From assembly GCF_009903625.1 (NCBI RefSeq), contig NZ_CP047569.1, positions 3,264,501 to 3,328,500 on the forward strand: a DNA stretch of 64,000 nt. Direction: 5' to 3'. The DNA comes from Microbulbifer sp. ALW1. Lineage in GTDB: Bacteria > Pseudomonadota > Gammaproteobacteria > Pseudomonadales > Cellvibrionaceae. The stretch's first letter is position 1. Each line of letters begins with the position of its first letter. Shown piece after piece: positions 26,272 through 35,648 of this stretch. The translations under genes and the position numbers were made by a program. The notes under the pieces were generated by a model, which was given only the letters and a program-made list of their open reading frames with translations, was not told where the DNA came from and made no database searches.

Positions 26272-27261
26272 ATGGAAAAGCTATTCCCACGAAAAGATGA
26301 AATCGAATGGTTCTGTCACCCATCTCCTAGTGCAAAATTGATATACTGGCAGAATCCGAAGGTCGCATGCTCTAGCATTAAAAAATCACTTTGGAAGCTA
26401 GAAAAAGGGCAAGAGCCTGAAAATGTTCACATTAGACGAGAGTCGCCATTCCCCTATCTTTCAGATTTAGGAGTAAATGCTCCTGAATACGATTTTTTCA
26501 CAATTGTACGAAACCCATATAGTCGTGTCCTTTCGGCATATCTCGATAAGATTGGCAAGGGAGCGGATCGACACATTTGGTGGCCGTTTTGCCGTGACTT
26601 TGGGATTCCCAGAAGCACCACTAAAGAACAGTTTAATTTTTTAAGTTTTCTGAAAGCGCTAAAGTCAACAAGTCCACACAACCTCGACCCTCATTTTAGG
26701 CCCCAGTTCCACAACCTACTACCCACAATCGTACCATATTCATTTATCGGCTTTCTGGAAGAACAGGGATCCGTCCAAAGCTTCTTGGAGTCTAAGTCAA
26801 TCCCATATGTCCATAGCGCCCCACATGCCCGCAACGCGGGAAATAAGCTATTAGAGTACTACGGAGACGAAGAGATCGCACTAGTACAAAGTATCTATTC
26901 TAGTGATTTTGATTTTTTTGGATACTCTCTAGATATAGAAAATTATTCAAATCCAGGAAAGGCTATTGGCTCGCTCGACCGCCAAAGCAACACCACGTTT
27001 GTACAGCAATATTCGAATTTCACAAAATTGCTACGAAATACTAACATCAGCCCACTCGCAGAGATTTATCACCAAATAACGACATTAGAAAACCAAAATG
27101 AGAAAATAAATACAATCAAAAAAGCCATCAATGAGAATTTACTGGAAGAAAACTGGAGTTTCCTGAAGTCTGCAACATCTATATTGAGCAGCACATCTAA
27201 CTTCGTGATACTGAAAGAGCTCCTCAATAAAAGTGTTGGAGTGAAGTTCGATTACAAATAG
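26272..27261 (+). CDS. Carbohydrate sulfotransferase (Sulfotransfer_2-like)
   Basis: This 329-residue protein has the PAPS-binding pair expected of sulfotransferases. The 5'-phosphosulfate loop is IYWQNPKVACSSIKKSLWKL (about residues 23-42) and the 3'-phosphate motif is FFTIVRNPYSRVLSAYLDKI (about 79-98). It then has HFRPQFHNLLP and FIGFLEE, also common in this family. It should move sulfate from PAPS onto a sugar hydroxyl. No signal peptide or membrane helix is seen, so sulfation would occur in the cytoplasm before export. It follows sqdB after a stem-loop and precedes an 800-base non-coding stretch. Acceptor sugar unknown. Confidence 0.83.
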   Translation: MEKLFPRKDEIEWFCHPSPSAKLIYWQNPKVACSSIKKSLWKLEKGQEPENVHIRRESPFPYLSDLGVNAPEYDFFTIVRNPYSRVLSAYLDKIGKGADRHIWWPFCRDFGIPRSTTKEQFNFLSFLKALKSTSPHNLDPHFRPQFHNLLPTIVPYSFIGFLEEQGSVQSFLESKSIPYVHSAPHARNAGNKLLEYYGDEEIALVQSIYSSDFDFFGYSLDIENYSNPGKAIGSLDRQSNTTFVQQYSNFTKLLRNTNISPLAEIYHQITTLENQNEKINTIKKAINENLLEENWSFLKSATSILSSTSNFVILKELLNKSVGVKFDYK

Positions 27262-28057
27262 GCAATAGAGCAGACTATTTTATGATGCCGCTATCCGCGG
27301 CATCTCTCTTTAAGCTACTCCCCTCCTTTTTACCACCCCTCTAGGGCCTCGAGATATTTCACCTGCATATACCCTCCCTAGCAAACACACTACAAAGCGG
27401 CTTACACCGATAAACGAATAATCTGGAAGAAATCAAGTCACAAGCTTGAAACCAAACAAAAGCCTAAAGCGGAGAGTGCCCAACGCACAATTCGCTCCGC
27501 TCAAGCCAAAGCCAAAGCCAAAGCCAAAGCCAAAGCCAGGTACATTAGATAGCGCGAGTGCTTAAGTATGAATACACACTCTTGGTAAACCCCATAGCCC
27601 ACCAATGAAGGCAAGCCACAAAGACATAGCAGCACTAAATTTAAAAATACGCCCTGCCAGCAATCAATTTGCGCAATAAAAAGACCGCCAGACAGCGCCT
27701 TGAGGCTCCATAATGGTAGAAGCTTGTGAAAAACAAACCCAGAGCATATATACGGCTAGCATACAAATTGGTAAAATTGACCCACTTCTGCAAGTGATTC
27801 GAAAGCAAGCTTCAAAATGGCATCGCAATAAGGCGGGTGGAGTTCAGTTATGCGTTAGGCCAAACCTTTAAACAAAGATCATTTCATTAGCCATATATTA
27901 TCTAAAAGAAGTAGCTGCTTAAATCTTAAAAAAATTAGTGAAGCTAAAATTAATGTTGTGCTTCTAATTTATTTTAACATTTAGAAAGATATAATATACA
28001 TAATATCTTGCAGATTCTTAATTTCACTGTGGAACTAAATTAGAAGATTATTTTTGA
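27262..28057. other. AT-rich non-coding stretch inside the glycan locus
   Basis: No convincing frame is found on either strand over about 800 bases. It holds a hexamer tandem repeat (27505-27538) and very AT-rich sequence at 27880-28050 that could contain the promoter for the next gene (several TATAAT-like words near 27990). I recognise no transposase remnant, terminal inverted repeats or RNA gene. It may be a scar from recombination between two glycan modules. Confidence 0.5.
27505..27538 (+). repeat. GCCAAA hexamer tandem repeat, five copies
   Basis: Five exact copies of GCCAAA plus a partial sixth lie in non-coding sequence. A multiple-of-six repeat outside a gene could alter spacing or be a slippage product. 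No frame of any length spans it. Confidence 0.85.
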
Positions 28058-29773
28058 ATGTTACAACAAATTAAAAATAGGCTAAGGCCATTTAAGGCTC
28101 CTAAATTTTGCCTCGACCAAGCAACGGCTTCTCGCAATGGAATCACTATCACTGGGTGGTATGCGTCGAGCAAATTAAGAAGTATTTCTTTGGTTGATCA
28201 ACAGCGAAGAGAAGTATATAGCTCAATCGAAACCCATCCACGAGAAGATGTTACTGCGGCATACCGGATGGAAGCTACGGGATTTAACATTCACTGCAGC
28301 ACGCTGAATGATCTCTCCGGGCTTTACATTTCATTTGTATCTCGCAGAGGCAGCCAAAAGTTATACCCCGTCACAAACGAGAAATCTTCGGGAGCATCGC
28401 TTGGCATCAAGAAAGACCCTCTTAAAGATGCTGTCAAGAGCAAACATCACGACTCACAAGGCCATGTTGATTTTTCTCTACTAGGGGACGATGTTCTGTT
28501 CGTGAATGGCTGGCTTGCCAGTAAATCTGCATATACCTCAGCTGATCTTCTCCTTAGTGAGAAAGTAATAGCCAGTACAGAAAAAGCTATTATTTGGACG
28601 AGAAGAACAGACGTCGAAAGTGCACTTAAGGATAAATTTTCCAAAAGTAGTTGTAGAGGCTTTTTAAGCAGCATTAAATTTCCAAACACCCTATCAGAAA
28701 GCGAAGCGAATAAATTAACATTAAGAGTTAATTTTGTTGATCATTCCATCGGGCTTCCAATTCAGAGTACGCAGCTACTTTTGGAAAATCAAAAAGATAG
28801 CCTTATCAAAGCTCTGAACGGATGGAATCCATTGGCTGCAGAGCATATCAATGGCTTCACTGATGTGATCAGTCCTATTTTGTCGAAACTCTATCGGCAT
28901 GATTCCCAAGTTTCTTGTAAAAGGGTTGATTTCGGTAAGCAACCCGCGCAACCAAAATCAACCATTATTATCCCGCTATATGGGCGATTTGACTTTTTAC
29001 GTTACCAAATTTCTCGATTCAGTAGACAAAAAGAGCTTAGAAACCACGAAATTCTTTTTGTTGTTGACGATCCCAATATAGTAGAAGATGTGAATGCGCT
29101 GGCCGGGGAAGTCTTTGAGATATTCCAGTTCCCATTCTCCGTCCTATCCCTGGAACAGAATGTTGGATATGGCCGAGCAAATAATATTGGCGTAAAGCAC
29201 GCCAATTCAGCGAATTTAATTCTCCTTAATTCCGACATAATGCCTTTAACATCGCACTGGGCAGATAGCCTAGTTTCCACGCTAGAGAGTGAGGAAGTAG
29301 GAATAGTTGGAACACGCTTGCTCTTTGAAGATCAAAGTATTCAACACGATGGCATGGCACCGATGCGCATTAAAGAGTACCCGGGTATTCTATTTAATGA
29401 CCATCCCCGTAAAGGGGTAGATCTTGAGCTGGCGCCGGAACTCCCGCCTACCCAAGAGTGTCCTTTGCTTACAGCAGCTTGCATCGCGCTAAGGAAAGAA
29501 GATTTCGAAAAAGTTGGAGGATTTGAGGCAGATTACATTTTAGGCGATTTTGAAGATTCCGATCTCTGTTTGAAAATTATCGAAATAGGAAAGAAGAATC
29601 TTATTCGTCGTGACCTCGAAATTTACCACTTGGAACGCCAGTCTCAAAATCTAGTGGAGCCAGGAGACTGGAAGCACAAGCTCACTATATACAATGCGCT
29701 TGTTTACAATCAGAAATGGACATCCCAGATTTTTACGCATTTTCCAGAATTCATGCAGGTAAAGAATTCATGA
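28058..29773 (+). CDS. GT2 glycosyltransferase with duplicated N-terminal module
   Basis: The C-terminal 280 residues of this 571-residue protein are a GT2 domain: STIIIPLYGRFDFLRYQISR, ILFVVDDPN, NVGYGRANNIGVKHANSANL, ILLNSDIMPLT (metal motif) and RKEDFEKVGGFEADYILGDF with acceptor-side acids. The first 240 residues hold two copies of an unfamiliar module of about 80 residues. One has GITITGWYAS ... REDVTAAY ... ATGFNIHC; the second has DVLFVNGWLAS ... RTDVESAL ... CRGFLSSIKF. I do not recognise this module; it may bind the acceptor glycan. The stop overlaps the next start (ATGA). Confidence 0.82.
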   Translation: MLQQIKNRLRPFKAPKFCLDQATASRNGITITGWYASSKLRSISLVDQQRREVYSSIETHPREDVTAAYRMEATGFNIHCSTLNDLSGLYISFVSRRGSQKLYPVTNEKSSGASLGIKKDPLKDAVKSKHHDSQGHVDFSLLGDDVLFVNGWLASKSAYTSADLLLSEKVIASTEKAIIWTRRTDVESALKDKFSKSSCRGFLSSIKFPNTLSESEANKLTLRVNFVDHSIGLPIQSTQLLLENQKDSLIKALNGWNPLAAEHINGFTDVISPILSKLYRHDSQVSCKRVDFGKQPAQPKSTIIIPLYGRFDFLRYQISRFSRQKELRNHEILFVVDDPNIVEDVNALAGEVFEIFQFPFSVLSLEQNVGYGRANNIGVKHANSANLILLNSDIMPLTSHWADSLVSTLESEEVGIVGTRLLFEDQSIQHDGMAPMRIKEYPGILFNDHPRKGVDLELAPELPPTQECPLLTAACIALRKEDFEKVGGFEADYILGDFEDSDLCLKIIEIGKKNLIRRDLEIYHLERQSQNLVEPGDWKHKLTIYNALVYNQKWTSQIFTHFPEFMQVKNS

Positions 29774-31023
29774 AAAATATTATGTTTGTTTCCCACGGGC
29801 ACCCGAAATACATGAAAGGGGGCGCCGAGGTTGCCAGTTGGAACCTATTTAGCTTATTAAAGTCCGCGGGTTACAATTGCCTATATGTTGCTCGAACAGA
29901 TAGTATCCCGCAGCAAGGTAGCAATCTAAATCGAATTGCTCCGGATCAAGTTCTATTTCACAGCAGTATCAATGATTGGTTCAACCTGACAGCATCCGAT
30001 ACAAAGAACCTCAGAGACTGCTTGAAAGAAATCACAGATGAATTTAAGCCGGACCTCATCCATATTCACCACTATGCTCATATTGGCATCGAGATATTTC
30101 GTCTCTTTAAGCAACTTTCTCCACAAGCCAAAGTTGTATTCACTGTACATGAGTACATGGCAATTTGCCTACACAATGGGCAAATGGTTAAAAGTGGAAC
30201 CCTGGAACTTTGCGAGAATGCATTAGAAGCTGATTGCCATCGTTGTTTTCCTCAGCATACTGCACCTGATTTTTTCCTGAGGAAGCAATATATTCAGGAT
30301 CAATTCGATTGCGTTGATCACTTCGTATCTCCGAGTGCTTTTTTAGCCAAAAGATATATTGAATGGGGACTACCAGAAAGTAAATTCTCTGTTATTGAAA
30401 ACGTACTTACCGAGCAACAAAGGCTCCCCCCCAGGGAGTTAGTTGCTGGTGAAAAACGAAATCGATTTGCCTTTTTTGGGCAAATTAATCCTTACAAGGG
30501 TGTCGATGTACTTTTAGAAGCACTTGTACTAATACCACAATCAATTAGAAGCCACCTTCGTATAGACATTCATGGTGCCAATTTAGATCACCAACGCCCA
30601 GACTTTAAAGATAAAATATTAAAGACGATTGAAAAACTTGACGATTGTGTTGTATTGCGTGGCCAGTACGAGCCCCATGAACTTCAGTCACTAATGAATG
30701 AAACTGATTGGGTAATTATCCCCTCTATATGGTGGGAAAACTCACCCGTAGTTATCCAGGAAGCCATCTCATTTGGACGGCCATTGATAGGGTCCAATAT
30801 CGGTGGGATGAAGGAAAAAATTGAAGGGAAAGCCGGGCTTACATTCGAAGCAAGAAATGCATCGGCTTTAGCAAAAGCAATTGTCGAAGCGACAGAACCC
30901 TCAGTATTCGACTATTGGTACTCAAAAACGGCAGGTAACGCGTCTCCGTTTAAGGAGCACGTTCAGCTTATTCAGAGCCTCTTGATAGAAGAAGCTACAA
31001 TAGATGAAATTCAAGGACAGTAG
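29770..31023 (+). CDS. Glycosyltransferase family 4 (GT-B)
   Basis: This 417-residue protein begins MKNIMFVSHGHPKYMKGGAE, the usual N-terminal Gly-rich turn of GT4 enzymes. It has HIHHYAHIGIEIF, VFTVHEYMAICLHNGQM (acceptor side) and the donor-site segment FAFFGQINPYKGVDVLLEAL. Further on are VIIPSIWWENSPVVIQEAIS and FGRPLIGSNIGGMKEKI, with the ENSP..IQEA equivalent of the EX7E motif. The ATG at 29770 is chosen because it overlaps the preceding stop in an ATGA arrangement. Soluble, cytoplasmic, sugar specificity unknown. Confidence 0.85.
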   Translation: MKNIMFVSHGHPKYMKGGAEVASWNLFSLLKSAGYNCLYVARTDSIPQQGSNLNRIAPDQVLFHSSINDWFNLTASDTKNLRDCLKEITDEFKPDLIHIHHYAHIGIEIFRLFKQLSPQAKVVFTVHEYMAICLHNGQMVKSGTLELCENALEADCHRCFPQHTAPDFFLRKQYIQDQFDCVDHFVSPSAFLAKRYIEWGLPESKFSVIENVLTEQQRLPPRELVAGEKRNRFAFFGQINPYKGVDVLLEALVLIPQSIRSHLRIDIHGANLDHQRPDFKDKILKTIEKLDDCVVLRGQYEPHELQSLMNETDWVIIPSIWWENSPVVIQEAISFGRPLIGSNIGGMKEKIEGKAGLTFEARNASALAKAIVEATEPSVFDYWYSKTAGNASPFKEHVQLIQSLLIEEATIDEIQGQ

Positions 31024-31032
31024 AGTAATAGA

Positions 31033-32196
31033 ATGCGTATAGGTCTAATTACTAATTTAGTACATGACAAGTCTTTTATTGAAAATAGACTTGCTTTTGG
31101 TAGCTCATCGGAATGGATGACGGCTACCGGTGGGAATACGGGAAATGTCGCGTTTGTAGAGGGCGTTAAAAAAATCCTTGGTGGGAAAGTACAGCTAATC
31201 CATTGGGGAGATAACCCAAGTTCAATCCATCAAAACCTGGATCACATTGTCGTATGCTGCGCGAACCAACTTGGGACACATGCTGACCTTTCCGGATGGG
31301 CTGATCGACTCGCTCAATTTGACCTACCATCAACATTTATTGGTATAGGTGCACAAGCCGATCATCTCGGTGACATTCCCGACCTTCCGGAGGGGACAAT
31401 CAAGTTTTTTAGTGTGGCCGCCTCACTCCGTGCAAACCCTGAAAAGAGTAATTTTTTAACCCGGGGAGTGTTCAGTTCATCAGTAATTAGCCATTATGGC
31501 TATGACTCAAATCCATACGGTTGTCCATCGCAGTTTATTTCCCCACTGACTAATTTAGGTCAGCTGTGCTTACAGCACCAGAATAAAAGAAAGGCTAATA
31601 AAATCCTCACTGCAGCGGGCAATCCTTTTCATCCCTCCAGAAGTATCGAAAAGCTTTTAGTTGAAATAGTTGACAAGTACAACGGCGACTATATTTTACA
31701 GCACCCTAAAGCGCTTTTTGATCTTGCTTTGGAAAACATTGATGGTTTGTCGCCAGCTCAAGTTGATGCTATCGAAAGTACTTATTCATCCATAGGAAAA
31801 ATCGAAAGTATTATTGAATGGATAGCGATAAACTCGGTCTATTTTGCAGATGCACAAAACTGGATGCAATACAGCAAAAAATTCTCTCAAGTTATAGGTC
31901 CAAGATATCACGGTGTAGCGCTACCCATTCAGGTCGGCGTACCAGGTAAAGTTATATCTATTGATTCAAGGACCGAAGAATTAGCTGTAACTACTGGGAT
32001 TCCATTCATCAACTACAACAATGTAATGAAAATGTCTTCGGAGAAGCTAATTCAAGAGTCACGCTGGACTCAAGCTGATGCTGATAACTTTGACACTACC
32101 AGACACAAGAACACACTTAATTACTCACAATTCCTAAAAGATCAAGAGCTACCTGAAAGCGAGCACTTCCAAAGCCTTTCTCAACAACTGCAGTAA
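31033..32196 (+). CDS. Polysaccharide pyruvyltransferase family protein
   Basis: This 387-residue protein fits the polysaccharide pyruvyltransferase family (as in CsaB, WcaK and ExoV). It has MRIGLITNLVHDKSFIENRL, TGNVAFVEGVKKILGG, STFIGIGAQADHLGDIP and the C-terminal signature SQVIGPRYHGVALPIQVGVP with RxHG followed by DSRTEELAVTTGIPFIN. Such enzymes add pyruvate ketals from phosphoenolpyruvate to sugar hydroxyls, giving the polymer negative charge. The N-terminal half is less typical, so a related activity on this fold is possible. It is the last gene of the plus arm and faces tagD across a hairpin. Confidence 0.8.
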   Translation: MRIGLITNLVHDKSFIENRLAFGSSSEWMTATGGNTGNVAFVEGVKKILGGKVQLIHWGDNPSSIHQNLDHIVVCCANQLGTHADLSGWADRLAQFDLPSTFIGIGAQADHLGDIPDLPEGTIKFFSVAASLRANPEKSNFLTRGVFSSSVISHYGYDSNPYGCPSQFISPLTNLGQLCLQHQNKRKANKILTAAGNPFHPSRSIEKLLVEIVDKYNGDYILQHPKALFDLALENIDGLSPAQVDAIESTYSSIGKIESIIEWIAINSVYFADAQNWMQYSKKFSQVIGPRYHGVALPIQVGVPGKVISIDSRTEELAVTTGIPFINYNNVMKMSSEKLIQESRWTQADADNFDTTRHKNTLNYSQFLKDQELPESEHFQSLSQQLQ

Positions 32197-32217
32197 TCAT
32201 TCGACGATTTGTCACAA

Positions 32218-32247
32218 AGGGCTGTTCCAGAAATCTGAAACAGCCCT
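32218..32247. terminator. Hairpin where the two glycan arms converge
   Basis: AGGGCTGTT pairs with AACAGCCCT around a 12-base loop between two converging operons. Neither side has a strong T-run, so it is best seen as a two-way transcription barrier of moderate strength. Confidence 0.55.
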
Positions 32248-32301
32248 AGAAAGCCTAAATATATAAATGAGAAGAGTTAAGGCTTTCAAACCCTCCCATC
32301 A

Positions 32302-32691
32302 TTAACTGCCAATTACTTCAATGATTTCAGTGGTAGAAATTGAGGGAGTCCGAGGAAGGTACACCACTTCGCAAATTTCACTATATTGATCAAACTTACC
32401 TTTCCAGTCGTCACCCATCACTAGAACATCAGCGCCATAATACTGTAGATACTCTGCTTTCCTTTCCAGCGATTCTTCAAAAAAGCAAAAATTAACATAC
32501 CTCAAACTATTGATAATTTTTGCTCTGTCTTCCTGCTTGTAAATAGGGTAACGCTGCTTTTTACTATAATTCAGTTCATCAGTAGAAACGCCAACAATAA
32601 GAGTATCGCCTAGCGCCGATGCACGCTGCAATAAATTGATATGTCCGACATGAAAAACATCAAATGTTCCAAATGTAACCACTGTCTTCAT
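32302..32691 (-). CDS. tagD: Glycerol-3-phosphate cytidylyltransferase-like protein (TagD family)
   Basis: This 129-residue nucleotidyltransferase has the whole TagD signature. It shows TFGTFDVFHVGHINLLQRA (HxGH for CTP binding), GVSTDELNYSKKQRYPIYKQ, ADVLVMGDDWKGKFD and the RTPSISTTEII C-terminus with its ISTT motif. Length equals Bacillus TagD (129 residues). It should make CDP-glycerol from CTP and glycerol-3-phosphate. With the adjacent LicD-type gene it can supply and transfer a glycerol-phosphate group to the glycan. Last gene of the minus arm. Confidence 0.88.
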   Translation of the reverse strand: MKTVVTFGTFDVFHVGHINLLQRASALGDTLIVGVSTDELNYSKKQRYPIYKQEDRAKIINSLRYVNFCFFEESLERKAEYLQYYGADVLVMGDDWKGKFDQYSEICEVVYLPRTPSISTTEIIEVIGS

Positions 32692-32702
32692 AGATACTCT
32701 AC

Positions 32703-33953
32703 TTATTTAAAATACAAAAAATTATAGTTTCTTTTAGCATGTGTCCAGTCGAAAACCCACAATGGATCAGGAGTTTCCCAGTTCGTACCGTAATTTAATT
32801 CCAGTAACGCTTCCGGGTTCGATGGGACAACCAGTTCTTCACCGCTTACATCACGCTTGACTAGGGGAAATATTGCATTTTTTGGTAAACCGTCAATATT
32901 CAGAGGGTTCATAATGCAACGCTCATTTTCAACCCATCCGGTAAAAATATCCAATTTCACAGATTTGGGCGTAGAGCACCAGTAATGTGCCACGCCAGAG
33001 CGCTTCAGCTTACATCCCTTGGATATCAGGAATTCAACCAACCTCTCTCGTTCGGAAAGAATTTCACTCTGCTCAGAAAAATTACTAATATAACAAATAT
33101 CGACATCATCATCGTGAGCAATTAACTTTCCGTCGCGAATAATTCCGAGTAAGGTACCGGATGAAATAAACGCGTTTACTCCAAAGTCTTCATTAAGCCA
33201 CTTTAAAATTTGACCAAGTTCTTCGTAGATTACTTGTTTGGCCTCGTCACCGATCAAGTCAAACGTTTTTCTGAACCCGTGGGTCGCCAAGGCCAATCCC
33301 TGATCACTAATCACGCTATTGACATCATTAAGTAGCATTTTCGCAGCATTGTGATCAGTAGACTTAAGTTTCTTTAATAACTGTTGAGGAATCTTTGGCT
33401 CAAAAACACACGCGTGATAAAGTGCCTCCTCTCTCGGAGTTACCTTGCTGCCCTTTATCACTTTTAAAGCGCTCCAGTTATCATGAATGAGAATCCATTT
33501 ATAGAGATTCACAGAGCAATCAATACATAGACTCAGCGCGCGGACAAAATAGTCATCATCCCTGTTGAAAATTTTTATTTTTGAGAGCTGGTAGACAGCT
33601 CCGAGGTCGACGACAATCCAGGGAGACTCTTCTCGCTTGGTGTGAAAACCACAGCCACCTTTGCGTGTACCGTTCACAGCTCCGCTCCCGTTATACCTGG
33701 GATCGTCGTTGTACATGGAGCTTATTATTGTGGGCTTTCCAATAGCTATATTTACTCCCGTGTTGTCATAGATCTCAATTTCATCGAGGTGGAAGGACTC
33801 AAGCGCCTGTAAACTTAGACGAACAAATCTAGCTTTTTTATCGAGAGAAATTTCTAGCGGTTTATTTGTTCTACACCCTCTAAAAGCAACAAACCCACTT
33901 TCCAGAACTTTGTGTTTAATGTCGCTAACGGATAACTCTTCTCGCACAAACAT
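32703..33953 (-). CDS. LicD-family phosphotransferase with N-terminal beta-sandwich
   Basis: The C-terminal half of this 416-residue protein is a LicD domain: FISSGTLLGIIRDGKLIAHD followed by DDVDICYIS, the acidic DDDVD nucleotidyl/phosphotransferase centre, then LDIFTGW and PSNPEALLELNYGTNWETPD. LicD proteins move phospho-alcohols such as phosphocholine from CDP-linked donors. With tagD 11 bases downstream, glycerol phosphate from CDP-glycerol is the likely donor. The first half (FVRLSLQALESFHLDEIEIY, INIAIGKPT-like, GGCGFHTKREESPWIVVDLG) looks like an F5/8-type carbohydrate-binding module. That combination suggests the enzyme grips the glycan while decorating it. Confidence 0.85.
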   Translation of the reverse strand: MFVREELSVSDIKHKVLESGFVAFRGCRTNKPLEISLDKKARFVRLSLQALESFHLDEIEIYDNTGVNIAIGKPTIISSMYNDDPRYNGSGAVNGTRKGGCGFHTKREESPWIVVDLGAVYQLSKIKIFNRDDDYFVRALSLCIDCSVNLYKWILIHDNWSALKVIKGSKVTPREEALYHACVFEPKIPQQLLKKLKSTDHNAAKMLLNDVNSVISDQGLALATHGFRKTFDLIGDEAKQVIYEELGQILKWLNEDFGVNAFISSGTLLGIIRDGKLIAHDDDVDICYISNFSEQSEILSERERLVEFLISKGCKLKRSGVAHYWCSTPKSVKLDIFTGWVENERCIMNPLNIDGLPKNAIFPLVKRDVSGEELVVPSNPEALLELNYGTNWETPDPLWVFDWTHAKRNYNFLYFK

Positions 33954-34014
33954 AAAAAACTCTTTAACTAATAATTAGTCTCATTAACTACCGGTGGTCA
34001 ATACTTTCAGTTAA

Positions 34015-35613
34015 TTAAGTAATAGATTTCAATTTCAAGTCCAACAGCGCATTGGCCTCTTCATAGATCTGAAAATCTAAGCTATTCAATTGGCACAATT
34101 CAGCATAGAGATCTCCAGGTATATCAAAATCTGCTGACTTAGGTGCCTGATTTGATGCAAATACCGGAAGATCGAGCCCAGTCATCCAATTAAAGTATCG
34201 AATTGACTCTTGATATCGCTCTGTCACTCCAACAAAGCCAATATCTTTTAATGGTCGGCCGCTCAATTTCCTAAACTGATAGTTTTGGCACTCATTTGTG
34301 TGGCAAAATTCTTCAAAACTACACTCCAGTCGCTTTGTTCGAACCTTGTGACGATATGAGGATATTATCCTTTCGACCGGGTGCCTGACAAAGGTGATAA
34401 TTTGTTCAGAATCGAATAGTTTGGAGTAACGCTCTAAATCTGTGTGCCCAACCAACCATGGGTTCCTCAGCTCTGAGAACCGTTTAAAAAAACCGTCAAA
34501 GTCATTCTTTTGGTCAATGTATTCATAGACAAGCGACTTCCTATAATCCACATGCCCTCGGTAGTCTTCAACTATATTAATAGCCCCTACTCGCATCATT
34601 AATGCTTCACGAAAGCTAGTTCCTCCGGTCTTTGGGATATGGATAAAGAAATAGGGTTTAGATTCAGGAACTTTCGGGAAATTGCTATATATAAAATCAG
34701 AACGGGCGACTTTCATAGAAACTCGCTTTGAAATATTTTGAGCCAATGGCACAAGTTTCTGATGAATTCTGCTTAGCGAAATATTTCTTTTTTGGTTTGC
34801 ACTATAAATTTTCAGCATATACTCTGATCCCTCTTTAGAGGGAAGCTCAGAAACTTTACTTAGCTCCCAATCACTGAAGTCATAGCCATTCCTTTCCATG
34901 TACTCTTTAAATATCGGCTTGAAATAATTTACATCGACCTCAGTAAACCATGTTCTCCAGTTACCATATGACTTACTTCGTGCGACGCGAGCGCGCCCAG
35001 CCGATACCGAAACTTTGTCAGCGATGTTTAACCCCAAATATTCACCAAGTCCGCTTAAGTTCCCGTCTACAATATCTTCATACTTAATGATATACCAGTC
35101 ATTATCAAGGTCATCCATCAGGCGGAGTGCACTTCTATAGGATGCCCCAAAGTCCGCTTTACCAGGACAGAAAAAAATGGGGTTTTGATTGAAAAGAAAC
35201 ATAAAGGGTATATCCTCAGGGTTCTTTTCTTTATGCTTCGTTAGCCGAAGACTTCGATGAAATTTTTCCGGATCAGGATTATGTCCTGAGTGCCATCGGT
35301 AAAATGTACCACTAATTAAGCGATCCCTGGGATCCCTCACAATCATAATTTTTTTATCAAAAAAATTCTGTGCCGCAATAATAGACTCAGATGATGGCCC
35401 ACTGTCCGCAAGGACTTTAACTACCTCTTCTGGTTTCGATAACTTTTGGTAGGTCTTATGTCCATAATACAAACCGCCATTAGTAATTTCGATGCTTTTA
35501 GGTTCAAAAACTTCTTGGACCACCCTTCCAAGATAGTCTTCGAGAGATCGCTTAACTTTTTCAGCAAGATACGTTGTGCCAGTTTTACTCAATCCACAAA
35601 TCAATACACGCAT
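34015..35613 (-). CDS. Two-domain sulfotransferase (tandem fusion)
   Basis: This 532-residue protein holds two complete sulfotransferase modules. Module 1 has a phosphosulfate loop MRVLICGLSKTGTTYLAEKV at the very start and the 3'-phosphate motif IMIVRDPRDRLISGTFYRWH near residue 95. Module 2 starts near residue 315 with PYFFIHIPKTGGTSFREALM and has the 3'-phosphate motif ITFVRHPVERIISSYRHKVR near residue 420. Both keep the Lys, Thr and Arg/Ser expected to hold PAPS, so both may be active, perhaps sulfating two positions. No signal or membrane helix. It lies between a glycosyltransferase and the licD gene, about 35 bases downstream of the former. Confidence 0.85.
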   Translation of the reverse strand: MRVLICGLSKTGTTYLAEKVKRSLEDYLGRVVQEVFEPKSIEITNGGLYYGHKTYQKLSKPEEVVKVLADSGPSSESIIAAQNFFDKKIMIVRDPRDRLISGTFYRWHSGHNPDPEKFHRSLRLTKHKEKNPEDIPFMFLFNQNPIFFCPGKADFGASYRSALRLMDDLDNDWYIIKYEDIVDGNLSGLGEYLGLNIADKVSVSAGRARVARSKSYGNWRTWFTEVDVNYFKPIFKEYMERNGYDFSDWELSKVSELPSKEGSEYMLKIYSANQKRNISLSRIHQKLVPLAQNISKRVSMKVARSDFIYSNFPKVPESKPYFFIHIPKTGGTSFREALMMRVGAINIVEDYRGHVDYRKSLVYEYIDQKNDFDGFFKRFSELRNPWLVGHTDLERYSKLFDSEQIITFVRHPVERIISSYRHKVRTKRLECSFEEFCHTNECQNYQFRKLSGRPLKDIGFVGVTERYQESIRYFNWMTGLDLPVFASNQAPKSADFDIPGDLYAELCQLNSLDFQIYEEANALLDLKLKSIT

Positions 35614-35648
35614 TTAAAGCTACTTTCTGATAGGTTGCAATTTTTACA

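Noticed and set aside
27845..27870. GTTATGCGTTAGGC-like sequence resembling the end of an integron attC site.
   Set aside because: No matching GCCTAAC partner at a suitable distance, no cassette gene pattern and no integrase were found.
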